A stretch of 64,000 nucleotides of DNA from an uncultured Dorea sp. (lineage in GTDB: Bacteria > Bacillota > Clostridia > Lachnospirales > Lachnospiraceae), in assembly GCA_910580235.1 (NCBI GenBank), contig CAJTVU010000003.1, forward strand, positions 350,168 through 414,167. The letters run 5' to 3'. The position numbers were made by a program, and so were the translations under genes. Shown in pieces: positions 1-8,797 of this stretch. Positions within the stretch are counted from its first letter, which is position 1; each line of letters starts with the position of its first letter. The notes under the pieces are model-generated. The model was not told the DNA's origin. It made no database searches and worked only from the letters and a program-made list of their open reading frames with translations.

Positions 1-59
1 CTTTGTAGACAGTAGCTGTTCCCAGTCCATAAATCTCCACTCCTAACTCTTAAGCGTAC

Positions 60-923
60 TTAATCCAGATAGATCGGCGGCTCATAGTCATTTCCAAGAA
101 GCGCTTTCTTCCGCTCTTGGTAGCCTAAGAACGCCCATTCCGTCATATCCGTCCACTTGTGCTCCGCACGGTCGTACACTTGTACATACCCGATCCTCTC
201 CGGGTGGACGCGCACACTGTTCGTCTTGTACTCTCTCCCTGTATAAGGGTTCACATCTCCATGCTCCGTATCTTCTTCCTCATCTAATATCCCGTCGCTT
301 AAGACGTCTCCCACAAGCACGTCTTCGCTTAACACGTCTTCCACAAGCACTTCCTGTTCTTCTCCCTTTTCCCTGGCTCTGTGAAGATGGAATCCCCAGC
401 CCTGCTTCCTTTCCTTTCTTGCCGCCGCGCCGCTGTCGCTCTCACGGCTATCCCTGGACCGCGCCTCACGGCCGTCCGTATGCCTGTCCGCCGTGTATGA
501 TCCGTCCACATGTATGCCCTTCTCAGATCCATCTTCTGTATATGCGCCCTCTATGACATGTCTGTCTTCTGCGCTTTCCTGCCGCCGCACCTCTTCGTCG
601 TTCTCCTGCGCGCGCGCAGCAGGCTGTACCGAGGCTTCCCGGCTCTTTGTCCCTGCCTCTTCCGCCTCCGGCTCCTGCAAACGAGCCTCGCCTGCGGCCG
701 GGCTTTCTTCCAGTATGCTCAAGTGCAGAGGGCAGCCCAGGATCCCGGCGATCATACGCATGTCCTGCTCCTGAAAATTATCTCTCGAAAGCCTCTGTGT
801 TAAATTCTGGCGGGACATCTTCTTCCCGGTCCGCTCCTCAATGATCTCGGCCAGCTCCTTAATCGTCATGCCCTTACGGTTCAGGACGACTTTGACCTGT
901 TCCCCGAATGTTAATCCAAGCAT
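60..923 (-). CDS. HTH-domain protein of unknown function
   Basis: The protein is 287 residues. An N-terminal helix-turn-helix-like segment (about residues 1-70, with KELAEIIEE and SRQNLTQRLSR) resembles the XRE/LLPF-type domain found in Firmicutes. A long, charged, low-complexity linker follows, and the C-terminal 55 residues are a compact conserved-looking block (PYTGREYKTN to the end). I chose the ATG at 923 because AGGAGG lies 7 nt upstream; an upstream in-frame ATG at 998 would place that Shine-Dalgarno inside the gene. It is transcribed divergently from aroF. The HTH suggests DNA binding, but target and role cannot be read from the sequence. Confidence 0.7.
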   Translation of the reverse strand: MLGLTFGEQVKVVLNRKGMTIKELAEIIEERTGKKMSRQNLTQRLSRDNFQEQDMRMIAGILGCPLHLSILEESPAAGEARLQEPEAEEAGTKSREASVQPAARAQENDEEVRRQESAEDRHVIEGAYTEDGSEKGIHVDGSYTADRHTDGREARSRDSRESDSGAAARKERKQGWGFHLHRAREKGEEQEVLVEDVLSEDVLVGDVLSDGILDEEEDTEHGDVNPYTGREYKTNSVRVHPERIGYVQVYDRAEHKWTDMTEWAFLGYQERKKALLGNDYEPPIYLD

Positions 924-1087
924 CGCTTCTCCTCCTATAATCAGATGTACCCTCCCTCGGGCGTCCTCTTGTATGTAAATTATTTTATTTCTTAACAAAT
1001 CCTTGCTTTTCTATTCTAACAAATACATCTTTATGCGTCAACTGCCCCACCCTTCTGGCTTGCATGTGTAAAAATGCAAAAGCTCCA

Positions 1088-1116
1088 TTGACAAATCCCC
1101 GCTTAAAACGTAGTAT
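1088..1116 (+). promoter_or_regulatory. Sigma-A promoter of the aroF-aroB operon
   Basis: TTGACA (1088-1093), a 17-nt spacer and TAGTAT (1111-1116) lie 47 nt upstream of the aroF start codon. The fit to the vegetative consensus is very good. Confidence 0.8.
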
Positions 1117-1128
1117 AAAAGGTACTTT

Positions 1129-1144
1129 CATGTATATATACATG
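1129..1144. promoter_or_regulatory. Perfect palindrome in the aroF 5' UTR
   Basis: CATGTATATATACATG is a perfect 16-bp palindrome just downstream of the -10 box and 4 nt before the AAGGAG ribosome-binding site. Its position suits an operator or a small hairpin acting on the first gene of the operon. No regulator can be named. Confidence 0.4.
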
Positions 1145-1162
1145 CAGCAAGGAGTTGACATT

Positions 1163-2179
1163 ATGATTATTGTATTGAAACCACGTACAACAAAACAGGA
1201 GATTGCCCGTGTAGAGGAGATGGTCAAAGCGCGCGGGCTTGATACCCATATTATTGAAGGTTCTGAGATGACGATCATCGGCTGTATCGGCGATACGACC
1301 CGCATTGATATAAAGCTTTTCGAGGTCGATCCGTCCGTTACAAAGGTCATGCATGTACAAGAGCCGTACAAGCTGGCCAGCCGCGCATTCCACCCGGAAG
1401 ATTCCGTCATAGATGTGTCGGGAGTAAAGATTGGGGGCGGGCATCTGGGCCTCATCGCCGGCCCCTGCTCCGTCGAATCGACAGAGCAGGTCCTTGAGAT
1501 TGCCACGACCGTAAAGGCGGCGGGAGCCAACCTTCTAAGAGGCGGCGCATTTAAGCCTCGCACAAGCCCGTACTCTTTCCAGGGCATGGGGCTTGACGGG
1601 CTTAACATCCTGTGCGAAGCGAAGGCGGCCACCGGGCTTCCAATCGTAACGGAGCTGATGTCCACAGCGCATCTGGATATTTTCCATGAGAAAGTAGACT
1701 TAATCCAGATCGGCGCGCGCAATATGCAGAATTTTGACCTTTTAAAGCGCCTGGGGGACATCGATCGGCCAATCCTGTTAAAAAGAGGCTTAAACGCCAC
1801 TTACGAGGAATGGTTCATGTCAGCGGAGTATATTATGGCCGCCGGAAATGAAAATGTAATCCTCTGCGAGCGGGGGATCCGTACCTTTGAGAGCTTTACA
1901 AGAAATACGCTGGATCTCCAGAGCATACCCGTAGGCCGGAAGCTGACGCATCTCCCGATCGTCATCGACCCAAGCCATGCCGGAGGGAAATGGTGGCTCG
2001 TAGAGCCCATGGCAAAGGCGGCCGTCGCAGCAGGAGCAGACGGGCTTATGATCGAAGTGCATAACAATCCTGAATGCGCGCTGTGCGACGGCGCACAATC
2101 TCTGAAGCCCAAAAAGTACGAAGAATTGATCAGACAAGTATCCGGTATCGCGAAGATCATCGGGAAGACAGCAGACTAA
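1163..2179 (+). CDS. aroF: 3-deoxy-7-phosphoheptulonate synthase (type I-beta)
   Basis: This enzyme condenses phosphoenolpyruvate and erythrose 4-phosphate to DAHP, the first step of the shikimate pathway. The 338-residue length is typical of the AroF/I-beta branch: an N-terminal ferredoxin-like regulatory domain (about residues 1-90, opening MIIVLKPRTTKQE), then the TIM barrel with AGPCSVES, the phosphate-binding segment LLRGGAFKPRTSPYSFQG, and a C-terminal DPSHAGGKWW. The ATG at 1163 is preceded by AAGGAG at 8 nt; the longer reading frame upstream has no ribosome-binding site. aroB follows after 23 nt in the same operon. The AroF-type N-terminal domain often mediates feedback inhibition by aromatic amino acids; that is family knowledge, not shown here. 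Confidence 0.95.
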   Translation: MIIVLKPRTTKQEIARVEEMVKARGLDTHIIEGSEMTIIGCIGDTTRIDIKLFEVDPSVTKVMHVQEPYKLASRAFHPEDSVIDVSGVKIGGGHLGLIAGPCSVESTEQVLEIATTVKAAGANLLRGGAFKPRTSPYSFQGMGLDGLNILCEAKAATGLPIVTELMSTAHLDIFHEKVDLIQIGARNMQNFDLLKRLGDIDRPILLKRGLNATYEEWFMSAEYIMAAGNENVILCERGIRTFESFTRNTLDLQSIPVGRKLTHLPIVIDPSHAGGKWWLVEPMAKAAVAAGADGLMIEVHNNPECALCDGAQSLKPKKYEELIRQVSGIAKIIGKTAD

Positions 2180-2202
2180 ATACAAGAAGAAAAGGCGATA
2201 TT

Positions 2203-3270
2203 ATGAAATTATACGTAGACCTGGGGAAGAACAGCTATCTCATCTATATTGAGAACGGTATTATGGACGAGGCAGCAGAACATATAGAGAAAGTATTCTC
2301 CGGGAAAAAGATTATGATTATTTCCGACGATAACGTATATCCCCTCTATGGGGAGAAGCTGAAATCTGCCCTGGCCGCACAATATGAATGCTATGAGCTT
2401 ATTATCCCCCACGGGGAGGAGTCCAAGAGCTTCCACACTCTCCCCGCCATCTATACTGCCTTGCTCAAAGCCAGGATGTCCAGAAGCGATCTTGTAATCG
2501 CCCTGGGGGGAGGAGTGATCGGCGACCTGGCCGGATATGCGGCCGCCAGCTATCTTCGGGGCATCGGCTTTATCCAGATACCGACCTCCCTGCTGGCGCA
2601 GGTAGATTCATCTGTAGGCGGCAAAGTGGCGGTAGATCTCTTGCAGGGCAAGAACCTTGTAGGGGCGTTCTATCAGCCGTCCCTCGTGCTCATTGACCCA
2701 CTTGTGCTAAATACGCTGCCAGAGCGCTTCATCCATGACGGCATGGGCGAAGTCATCAAATACGGCTGCATTAAAGATGCAGACCTGTTCGGGATGCTGG
2801 AAGGCCACAGCTCTTTTACAGACTTGAAGGAAGATCTGACAGACATCATATGCCGCTGTGTAGACATTAAACGGGCGATCGTAGAAGAGGATCCTTTTGA
2901 CACAGGCAAGCGGATGCTGCTGAACTTTGGCCACACTCTGGCGCACACGATAGAGCAGTATTTCCAATATAACCGGGAGAGCCACGGAGAAGCTGTGGCC
3001 ATCGGCATGTACCAGATCATGCGCCTGGCCGAAGAGCGCGAGATGGCTCCCGAGGGCATTTCTGAGAGGATACGCAAAGTCCTGGTAAAATATGGGCTGC
3101 CCTTTGAATGCGGGCTTCCTCTTGCGGATCTTATGGAGGCCGTCGCGCTGGACAAAAAGAATCTGGGCGGGAAATTAAATGTCATCCTGCTGCATGCCAC
3201 AGGAGACGCTTATGTATATCCGACTTCCACAGATTTCTTTACGAAGGGGACGCAAGGAAGGATCATATAA
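2203..3270 (+). CDS. aroB: 3-dehydroquinate synthase
   Basis: It converts DAHP to 3-dehydroquinate, the second shikimate step, using NAD+ and a divalent metal. The 355-residue protein carries the NAD-binding GGGVIGDLAGYAAA block, the IPTSLLAQVDSSVGGK block, and metal-ligand regions DGMGEVIKYG, NFGHTLAHTIE and SHGEAVAIGM, all expected of AroB. The ATG at 2203 is the first sensible start after the aroF stop; its upstream GAAAAGG is a weak Shine-Dalgarno. The pairing with aroF makes a minimal two-step entry module to chorismate; the later shikimate genes are not in this window. Confidence 0.95.
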   Translation: MKLYVDLGKNSYLIYIENGIMDEAAEHIEKVFSGKKIMIISDDNVYPLYGEKLKSALAAQYECYELIIPHGEESKSFHTLPAIYTALLKARMSRSDLVIALGGGVIGDLAGYAAASYLRGIGFIQIPTSLLAQVDSSVGGKVAVDLLQGKNLVGAFYQPSLVLIDPLVLNTLPERFIHDGMGEVIKYGCIKDADLFGMLEGHSSFTDLKEDLTDIICRCVDIKRAIVEEDPFDTGKRMLLNFGHTLAHTIEQYFQYNRESHGEAVAIGMYQIMRLAEEREMAPEGISERIRKVLVKYGLPFECGLPLADLMEAVALDKKNLGGKLNVILLHATGDAYVYPTSTDFFTKGTQGRII

Positions 3271-3289
3271 TCCCAAAGGAGGAGCTGCT

Positions 3290-4033
3290 ATGAAATTAAA
3301 AGGTAAAATCGCAATCATCACAGGCGCAGGCAAAGGGATCGGGCGGGAGACGGCTCTCGCCGTGGCGCGCGAAGGCGCCGCCGCCATCTGTGTCGCGAGG
3401 ACGCAGCAAGATCTCGACGAGACAGTGAGGCTCATCGAAGAGAACGGCGGAAAGGGAGAAGCCTTTTCGTTCGATCTGACAGACGCAGCCCAGGTACAGT
3501 CCCTGGCCGACACAGTCGCAGAAAAATACGGGCGCATCGACATCCTCGTCAATAACGCCGGAGGATATCCGTCGGAGATCTATGACAAAGTCAGCCGCCA
3601 GGCGATCAAGATCTGGGAGTGGAGCGAGGAGCAGTGGGATCAGATTATTAAGACGAATTTAAAAATCCCCTTCCTGTGCATCAATAAGATCCTCCCCGTC
3701 ATGATAGCGCAGGGGAGCGGCGACATCGTAAGCGTATCTTCCCGCATGGGGCGTATCGCTTCCCAGATGGGAGCCTACGCCGTTGCAAAGGGAGGGATCG
3801 TGACTCTGACCAAGACGACGGCCATACAGGCACAGGAGTATGGGATCCGGGCCAACGCCGTCGCGCCGGGCATCGTGGACACTCCCGGACAGCGCGTGTA
3901 TAACCATAACGTGGGGCAGGACGATATAAAAATGGGAAGCGCAGCCTCTGTGGCAGACGCTATCCTCTATCTTCTCTGTGACGCCCCGCCGGTCATGACA
4001 GGACAAGTGATCGACTTATTTACGACCGTTTAA
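3290..4033 (+). CDS. SDR-family oxidoreductase
   Basis: This is a classical short-chain dehydrogenase/reductase of 247 residues with a Rossmann fold. The NAD(P)-binding TGAGKGIGRE lies near the N-terminus, NNAG at about residue 87, a catalytic serine in VSVSS, and the YxxxK pair in AYAVAKGG. The start at 3290 has AAAGGAGG 6-7 nt upstream. It is 19 nt downstream of aroB and so probably the last gene of the aro operon, but the substrate cannot be deduced. It is shorter than and unlike AroE, so a shikimate dehydrogenase role is not supported. Confidence 0.85.
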   Translation: MKLKGKIAIITGAGKGIGRETALAVAREGAAAICVARTQQDLDETVRLIEENGGKGEAFSFDLTDAAQVQSLADTVAEKYGRIDILVNNAGGYPSEIYDKVSRQAIKIWEWSEEQWDQIIKTNLKIPFLCINKILPVMIAQGSGDIVSVSSRMGRIASQMGAYAVAKGGIVTLTKTTAIQAQEYGIRANAVAPGIVDTPGQRVYNHNVGQDDIKMGSAASVADAILYLLCDAPPVMTGQVIDLFTTV

Positions 4034-4069
4034 AATTTGTTCACAATCTTTTTTCTTTTTCAACACATT

Positions 4070-4176
4070 TTTATCATACTTTCTGGATATACTATAATTG
4101 TTCGAAAGAACAGATAATTTTCTTTTTCATAACTTTTTCCTCAGGACTGCTACCTCCCAGATAGGCAGTCCTTTTA
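4070..4176 (+). ncRNA. Possible small RNA or operon 3' element
   Basis: A TATAAT box (4093-4098) with a weak TTTATC -35 at 17 nt sits in the gene-free stretch after the SDR gene. About 45 nt downstream is a clean intrinsic terminator (4143-4176). Together they could define a transcript of about 70 nt. The region could equally be only the terminator of the aro operon with a fortuitous TATAAT. Confidence 0.3.
4143..4176 (+). terminator. Intrinsic terminator after the aro operon
   Basis: An 8-bp stem (AGGACTGC at 4143-4150 with GCAGTCCT at 4165-4172) is followed by a T run on the plus strand. Confidence 0.8.
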
Positions 4177-4190
4177 AATTCCCGTAAGAC

Positions 4191-4238
4191 AAAAAAAATC
4201 ACCATCCCCGCAGATAAATCTACAAAAACAGTGATTTC
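4191..4238 (-). terminator. Intrinsic terminator of tRNA-Lys(CUU)
   Basis: Read on the minus strand, AAATCAC pairs with GTGATTT across a 29-nt loop region and is followed by eight T residues, directly downstream of the tRNA. Confidence 0.75.
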
Positions 4239-4241
4239 AAC

Positions 4242-4314
4242 TGCGCGATCAGGGGCTCGAACCCTGGACACCCTGATTAAGAGTCAGGTGCTCTACCAAC
4301 TGAGCTAATCGCGC
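4242..4314 (-). tRNA. tRNA-Lys (anticodon CUU)
   Basis: A 73-nt cloverleaf reads on the minus strand. The acceptor is GCGCGAT/ATCGCGC with discriminator A, the D-arm contains AGCTCAGTTGGTAGAGC, the anticodon stem CCTGA/TCAGG encloses CTCTTAA (anticodon CTT), and the T-arm contains GGTTCGAGCCC. CCA is not encoded. Confidence 0.95.
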
Positions 4315-4442
4315 ATAATATATTCCTTCGCATACACTTTATGTGACGCAAGATATATTATATAATACAGTTTCTCAAAATGCAAGCATTTTTTTGCATA
4401 TTTTCTTCTCCGCTCTCATATATTGTCAGTGGAGGTATTTTT

Positions 4443-4958
4443 ATGAAAGATTTCCTAAACCGATATATACCGAGAAAGGACAGGCCTGCGCTTCTCTTCC
4501 TCATACTTGCGGGGACTTTGTCCCACTTCCTGTATGAGCTCACAGGAAGCCCTTTCATCGCGCTTTTCTGCCCGGTCAACGAGTCTGTCTGGGAACATCT
4601 GAAGCTCTTGTTCTTCCCGTATCTGGCCTATTCTCTGTGGCACTTTGTGCGTATAAGGAGGAAGCCTTATCCTCCCGCATATTTTTATTTCCGGCTCATG
4701 GGCGTCCTGTGCGGGACGCTGGCTATTGTTATGCTCTTCTACACCTACACGGGGATAAGCGGAAGAACGGTCCTCGCTCTCGATATACTGATCTTTATCA
4801 TCGGAGCCTTCCTGTCGCTCCAGACCGTCTCGTTCTTTACAAAACGGGCGTCCTCCATCCCGTCCTCTACCGTCACCTATCTTATGTGGCTCGGGATTAC
4901 GCTGTGCTTTTTTATGTTCACTTGCTTTCCGCCCGACATCCCACTATTCCTTGAATAA
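4443..4958 (+). CDS. DUF6512-like integral membrane protein
   Basis: A 171-residue hydrophobic protein with about five predicted membrane segments. It carries the motif CPVNESVWEHLKLLFFPY near residue 45, which I associate with the DUF6512 family of clostridial membrane proteins. The start at 4443 follows GGAGG at 7 nt. Function is unknown. It stands alone between a tRNA on one side and the convergent V-ATPase operon on the other, with a shared hairpin at 4958-4975. Confidence 0.7.
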   Translation: MKDFLNRYIPRKDRPALLFLILAGTLSHFLYELTGSPFIALFCPVNESVWEHLKLLFFPYLAYSLWHFVRIRRKPYPPAYFYFRLMGVLCGTLAIVMLFYTYTGISGRTVLALDILIFIIGAFLSLQTVSFFTKRASSIPSSTVTYLMWLGITLCFFMFTCFPPDIPLFLE

Positions 4959-4975
4959 GAGCCCCAAGGAGCTCT
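4958..4975. terminator. Short hairpin between convergent genes
   Basis: An 8-bp imperfect stem (AGAGCCCC with GGAGCTCT, one mismatch) lies between the end of the DUF6512 gene and the end of the V-ATPase operon. It lacks a long T run, so terminator function is only plausible. Confidence 0.4.
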
Positions 4976-4977
4976 CT

Positions 4978-5595
4978 CTAGCTGCTCTGCATCTTCTTGA
5001 TGACTTTCAGCCTTGTGAATTCTTCCCTCTCCTTCTCCTCCAACGCATTTGTAATCGTATGGACAAGGTTCGTATACAGAGGGATCGTAATATTCTTAAG
5101 CGCATTGGCGCGCTTCTGCGTCTTCTTAATATTCGCTGCGAGGCGATAGGCCGAATTCTCCACCATGGACAGCTTGATCGTCAGATTTTTCACCTCGCGG
5201 AACGCCTCTCTTGCAATATCCATAGATTCTGATGTAGTACTGAAAGAATAGGTCAGCGCATTCTGCTTCGCATCATACTTGACATACGGGATCTCCGTGC
5301 CCATAATGCTCCTTGTCTGTATGCGGATAGACTCTTCGATCGGGACCGTATAGGCAAACTCCTGCACTTTACTGATCCCCTGCTCGATATTCGCGCGCTG
5401 CAGGCACGCATACCCGCGGGTAAACGTAGAATCTATCTCTTCCTGGATGCCCTTCGCCTCATCAATGAGAGACATCAGCTCCTTTAGCAAGATATTCCGC
5501 TTTTTGTCCATGAGATCATACCCCTGATGTGCAAGAGCCAGTGAATTCTTGGCAAGCATCAGATTTCCTTTTGTAGGAAATTCACGCGGATCCAT
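4978..5595 (-). CDS. ntpD: V-type ATPase subunit D
   Basis: Subunit D is the long coiled-coil shaft of the central stalk, coupling the A3B3 head to the membrane ring. The 205-residue protein starts with the family signature PTKGNLMLAKNSLALAHQGYDLMDKKRNILLKEL and is largely helical, with a C-terminal helix rich in K, R and E. The start at 5595 is preceded by AAGGGGGG. It is the last gene of the nine-gene operon, 19 nt after ntpB. Confidence 0.93.
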   Translation of the reverse strand: MDPREFPTKGNLMLAKNSLALAHQGYDLMDKKRNILLKELMSLIDEAKGIQEEIDSTFTRGYACLQRANIEQGISKVQEFAYTVPIEESIRIQTRSIMGTEIPYVKYDAKQNALTYSFSTTSESMDIAREAFREVKNLTIKLSMVENSAYRLAANIKKTQKRANALKNITIPLYTNLVHTITNALEEKEREEFTRLKVIKKMQSS

Positions 5596-5614
5596 AACCG
5601 TCCCCCCTTCCTGC

Positions 5615-7009
5615 TTATTTTCCTACCGCTTCTTCCTCGCGCGGCCAGTAGATCTCCATCAGCTTCGTGTCGATCCTATCCAGCTCTTCCCGCGGAAGGA
5701 TCTTCAGCAGCTCCCACCCAAGATCCAATGTCTGGGAGATCGTACGGTTCTCTGTAGGCCCCTGGCCTACATAACGCTTTTCAAACTCCTCGCCGAACTT
5801 CAGGTACTGCTTATCAATAGGCGAGAGCTCATCTTCCCCGATGACGGAAGCAAGATTCCTCGCTTCGCCCACTTTCGCATAGGAAGAGAACAGCTGGTTC
5901 GCCAGATCCTGATGGTCTTCCCTCGTATACCCCTTTCCGATGCCGTCCTTCATAAGACGGGACAGGGACGGCAGTACGCTGATCGGCGGATAGATCGACT
6001 GTCCGTACAGATTCCGATCCAGCACGATCTGCCCTTCCGTAATATAGCCGGTAAGATCCGGGATCGGATGGGTAATGTCGTCGTTGGGCATAGTCAGGAT
6101 CGGCAGCTGGGTCACCGAGCCTCCCGCTCCTTCCACGATGCCGGCCCTCTCATAAATCGTGGCCAGCTCGCTGTATAAGTAGCCGGGATAGCCTTTTCTT
6201 GAAGGGATCTCCCCTCTGGAAGAAGATACCTCGCGCATAGCCTCTGCAAAAGAGGTCATATCTGTCAGTATAACAAGAATGTGCATGTTGCACTCAAAGG
6301 CCAGATATTCCGCTACAGTAAGAGCGACCTTCGGCGTAATAAGACGCTCTACTACCGGATCGTTGGCCATGTTCAGGAACATGCACACATGATCGGAGAC
6401 ACCGCTCTCCTCGAACGTCCTGCGGAAGAAGTCCGCCACATCGTGCTTCACGCCCATAGCACCGAACACGATCGCAAACTCCTCATCAGAACTATCCCCA
6501 AGAGACGCCTGCTTTACAATCTGCGCCGCCAGCTGATCGTGGGGAAGCCCGTTGCCTGAGAAGATCGGCAGCTTCTGCCCCCGGATCAGCGTAGTCAGCC
6601 CGTCGATCGCAGATATACCAGTGCGGATATAATTTCTCGGATATTCTCTTTTTACAGGATTGAGCGGAAGCCCGTTCACATCCCTTCTGTCTGCAGAATG
6701 GAGCGTGCCCAGCCCGTCGATAGGGCGGCCGATGCCGTTGAATGTCCTTCCGAGCATATCCGGCGATACAGTCACTTCCATAGGATGCCCGGACAGCCTC
6801 GTGTGGGTATTGGCAAGGGACATATTCTCCGTCCCCTCAAATACCTGGATAACCGCTTTGTCCTCATTCAATTCCACAATACGCCCCATCTTCTTCGTAC
6901 TGCCGTCTACAATAAACTCTACGATCTCGTCAAAGAAAGCCTCCTGAATCCCCTCCAGGGCAACGAGAGGCCCGTTAATGCTGCTAAGCCCAAGATATTC
7001 TATTGCCAT
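5615..7009 (-). CDS. ntpB: V-type ATPase subunit B
   Basis: This is the non-catalytic nucleotide-site subunit of the A3B3 head, 464 residues. It opens with EYLGLSSINGPLVALEG and contains the IRTGISAIDGLTTLIRGQKLPIFSGNGLPHDQLA block, which replaces a true Walker A in B subunits. SQP-type and arginine-finger regions lie further on (PILTMPNDDITHPIPDLTGYITEGQI). GGGAGG precedes the ATG at 7009. It follows ntpA after 15 nt. Confidence 0.95.
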   Translation of the reverse strand: MAIEYLGLSSINGPLVALEGIQEAFFDEIVEFIVDGSTKKMGRIVELNEDKAVIQVFEGTENMSLANTHTRLSGHPMEVTVSPDMLGRTFNGIGRPIDGLGTLHSADRRDVNGLPLNPVKREYPRNYIRTGISAIDGLTTLIRGQKLPIFSGNGLPHDQLAAQIVKQASLGDSSDEEFAIVFGAMGVKHDVADFFRRTFEESGVSDHVCMFLNMANDPVVERLITPKVALTVAEYLAFECNMHILVILTDMTSFAEAMREVSSSRGEIPSRKGYPGYLYSELATIYERAGIVEGAGGSVTQLPILTMPNDDITHPIPDLTGYITEGQIVLDRNLYGQSIYPPISVLPSLSRLMKDGIGKGYTREDHQDLANQLFSSYAKVGEARNLASVIGEDELSPIDKQYLKFGEEFEKRYVGQGPTENRTISQTLDLGWELLKILPREELDRIDTKLMEIYWPREEEAVGK

Positions 7010-7024
7010 ATTCGGCTCCTCCCT

Positions 7025-8797
7025 CTATCCATTCTTCTCAATGACTCTATGATAAAACCTGTCAATGTCTTCTTTGTACATATCCAACATCTGCAAGTTG
7101 TCATTCGGCACATCATACTTGATCGCAATAACCTTCTCAAATATGCCCTCCGCCTTCAGCACAGACATCGGCATCCCCATAGCGACCAGCTTGCGCGCCG
7201 CCTTATACAGGCAGAGGATTACGTCCATCATCTTAAACTGCTTTTCCATCGACACGCACGTATCGTCCTTGTGGAACGCATTCTGCTGCAAGAACCCAAG
7301 GCGGATCACCTTCGCTATCTCCAGGATCAGCTTCTGATCGTCCGGGAGCACGTCGCCCCCGATCAGCTTCACGATCTCCATAAGGCTGCTCTCCTGGTTT
7401 AGAAGCGCCATTATACGGTTCCTGTAATCTACGAACTCAGGCGACACATTGTCCGCATACCACCCCGCCAGGTCTGGAAGGTACTCGCTGTAGCTGGTCA
7501 GCCAGTGGATAGCCGGGAAATGTCTTGCATACGCCAAAGACTTATCAAGCCCCCAGAAGCATCTGACGAAACGCTTCGTATTCTGTGTCACCGGTTCCGA
7601 AAAATCGCCTCCCTGTGGAGATACCGCACCAATAATAGACACCGATCCTGTCTCTCCATTCAATGTCTGCATCATCCCTGCACGCTCATAGAATGCGGAC
7701 AGCTTTGAGGCAAGGTACGCCGGGAAGCCTTCTTCTGCCGGCATCTCCTCCAGACGTCCCGACAGCTCCCGCAGAGCCTCCGCCCAGCGGGATGTGGAGT
7801 CCGCCATAATGGCCACATCATATCCCATATCCCGATAGTACTCCGCCAGCGTAAGCCCGGTATAGATGGAAGCTTCACGGGCAGCCACAGGCATATTGGA
7901 CGTATTGGCGATCAGTGTCGTCCTGTCCATCAACGGATTCCCCGTCTTCGGATCCGTAAGCTCCGAGAACTCTTCGAGTACTTGCGTCATCTCATTTCCA
8001 CGCTCGCCGCAGCCGATATAGATAATAATATCTGCGTTGGCCCACTTTGCGATCTGATGCTGGGTCATAGTCTTCCCCGTCCCGAACCCGCCTGGGATCG
8101 CCGCCGTCCCTCCCTTGGCGATCGGGAACATCGTGTCCAGTATCCGCTGCCCCGTCACAAGAGGCTCGCTGGCCGCATACCTGTGATGCACTGGCCTCGG
8201 CACACGGATCGGCCACCGCTGGGCCATGGACAGCTCTCTCTTCGTCCCGTCCTGCTGCTCCACAACGACCAATGTGTCCTGGATCGTGTATTGCCCGTCC
8301 TGCACTGTACGTACGACTGTGCCCTCTATGTCCGGGGGGGCCATACATTTGTGGACGATAGCCCGTGTCTCGGGGACTTCTGCAATAATGCTCCCGCCGT
8401 GCACCACATCCCCTTCCTTCACCGTTATATGCGCCTCCCACAGCTTCTCCGTATCAAGAGGATCTACGGTGACGCCTTTCGTAATGAAGGCCCCGCCTTT
8501 CTCGGCAATGCTCTCAAGAGGCCTCTCAATACCGTCAAATATATTGTTCAGGATCCCTGGCGCAAGGCATACAGACACAGCCGATCCGGTGGCCTCCACT
8601 TCCTCGCCCGGGCGGAGCCCCGAAGTCTCCTCATATACCTGGATCGTCGTCATGTCCCTGTCAAGAGAGATGACTTCCCCGACCAGCTTCTCCTCGCCGA
8701 CATACACCATCTCCGACATCTTAAACGCAGTCTTCCCTTTCAGATAGATAACGGGGCCGTTGATTCCATATATCTTTCCCGTGTTCTTACTAGCCAA
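7025..8797 (-). CDS. ntpA: V-type ATPase catalytic subunit A
   Basis: The catalytic ATP-binding subunit, 590 residues. Walker A is GGFGTGKT, followed by the V/A-type signature region GCGERGNEMTQVLEEF and later MADSTSRWAEALRE. I chose the TTG at 8797, since GGGAGG sits 8 nt upstream and this gives the usual family length with an N-terminus just before GKIYGINGPVIYLKG. The next upstream ATG (8866) would lie well inside ntpE. The TTG lies in TTGGCTAG, so ntpA overlaps the ntpE stop by 8 nt, suggesting translational coupling. Confidence 0.93.
   Translation of the reverse strand: MASKNTGKIYGINGPVIYLKGKTAFKMSEMVYVGEEKLVGEVISLDRDMTTIQVYEETSGLRPGEEVEATGSAVSVCLAPGILNNIFDGIERPLESIAEKGGAFITKGVTVDPLDTEKLWEAHITVKEGDVVHGGSIIAEVPETRAIVHKCMAPPDIEGTVVRTVQDGQYTIQDTLVVVEQQDGTKRELSMAQRWPIRVPRPVHHRYAASEPLVTGQRILDTMFPIAKGGTAAIPGGFGTGKTMTQHQIAKWANADIIIYIGCGERGNEMTQVLEEFSELTDPKTGNPLMDRTTLIANTSNMPVAAREASIYTGLTLAEYYRDMGYDVAIMADSTSRWAEALRELSGRLEEMPAEEGFPAYLASKLSAFYERAGMMQTLNGETGSVSIIGAVSPQGGDFSEPVTQNTKRFVRCFWGLDKSLAYARHFPAIHWLTSYSEYLPDLAGWYADNVSPEFVDYRNRIMALLNQESSLMEIVKLIGGDVLPDDQKLILEIAKVIRLGFLQQNAFHKDDTCVSMEKQFKMMDVILCLYKAARKLVAMGMPMSVLKAEGIFEKVIAIKYDVPNDNLQMLDMYKEDIDRFYHRVIEKNG

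Noticed and set aside
985..1800. A 271-codon minus-strand frame opposite aroF.
   Set aside because: Antisense shadow of aroF without a start signal.
3290..4033. Calling the SDR gene shikimate dehydrogenase (aroE) from its position.
   Set aside because: It has the classical SDR YxxxK and TGxxxGIG motifs; AroE belongs to a different family.
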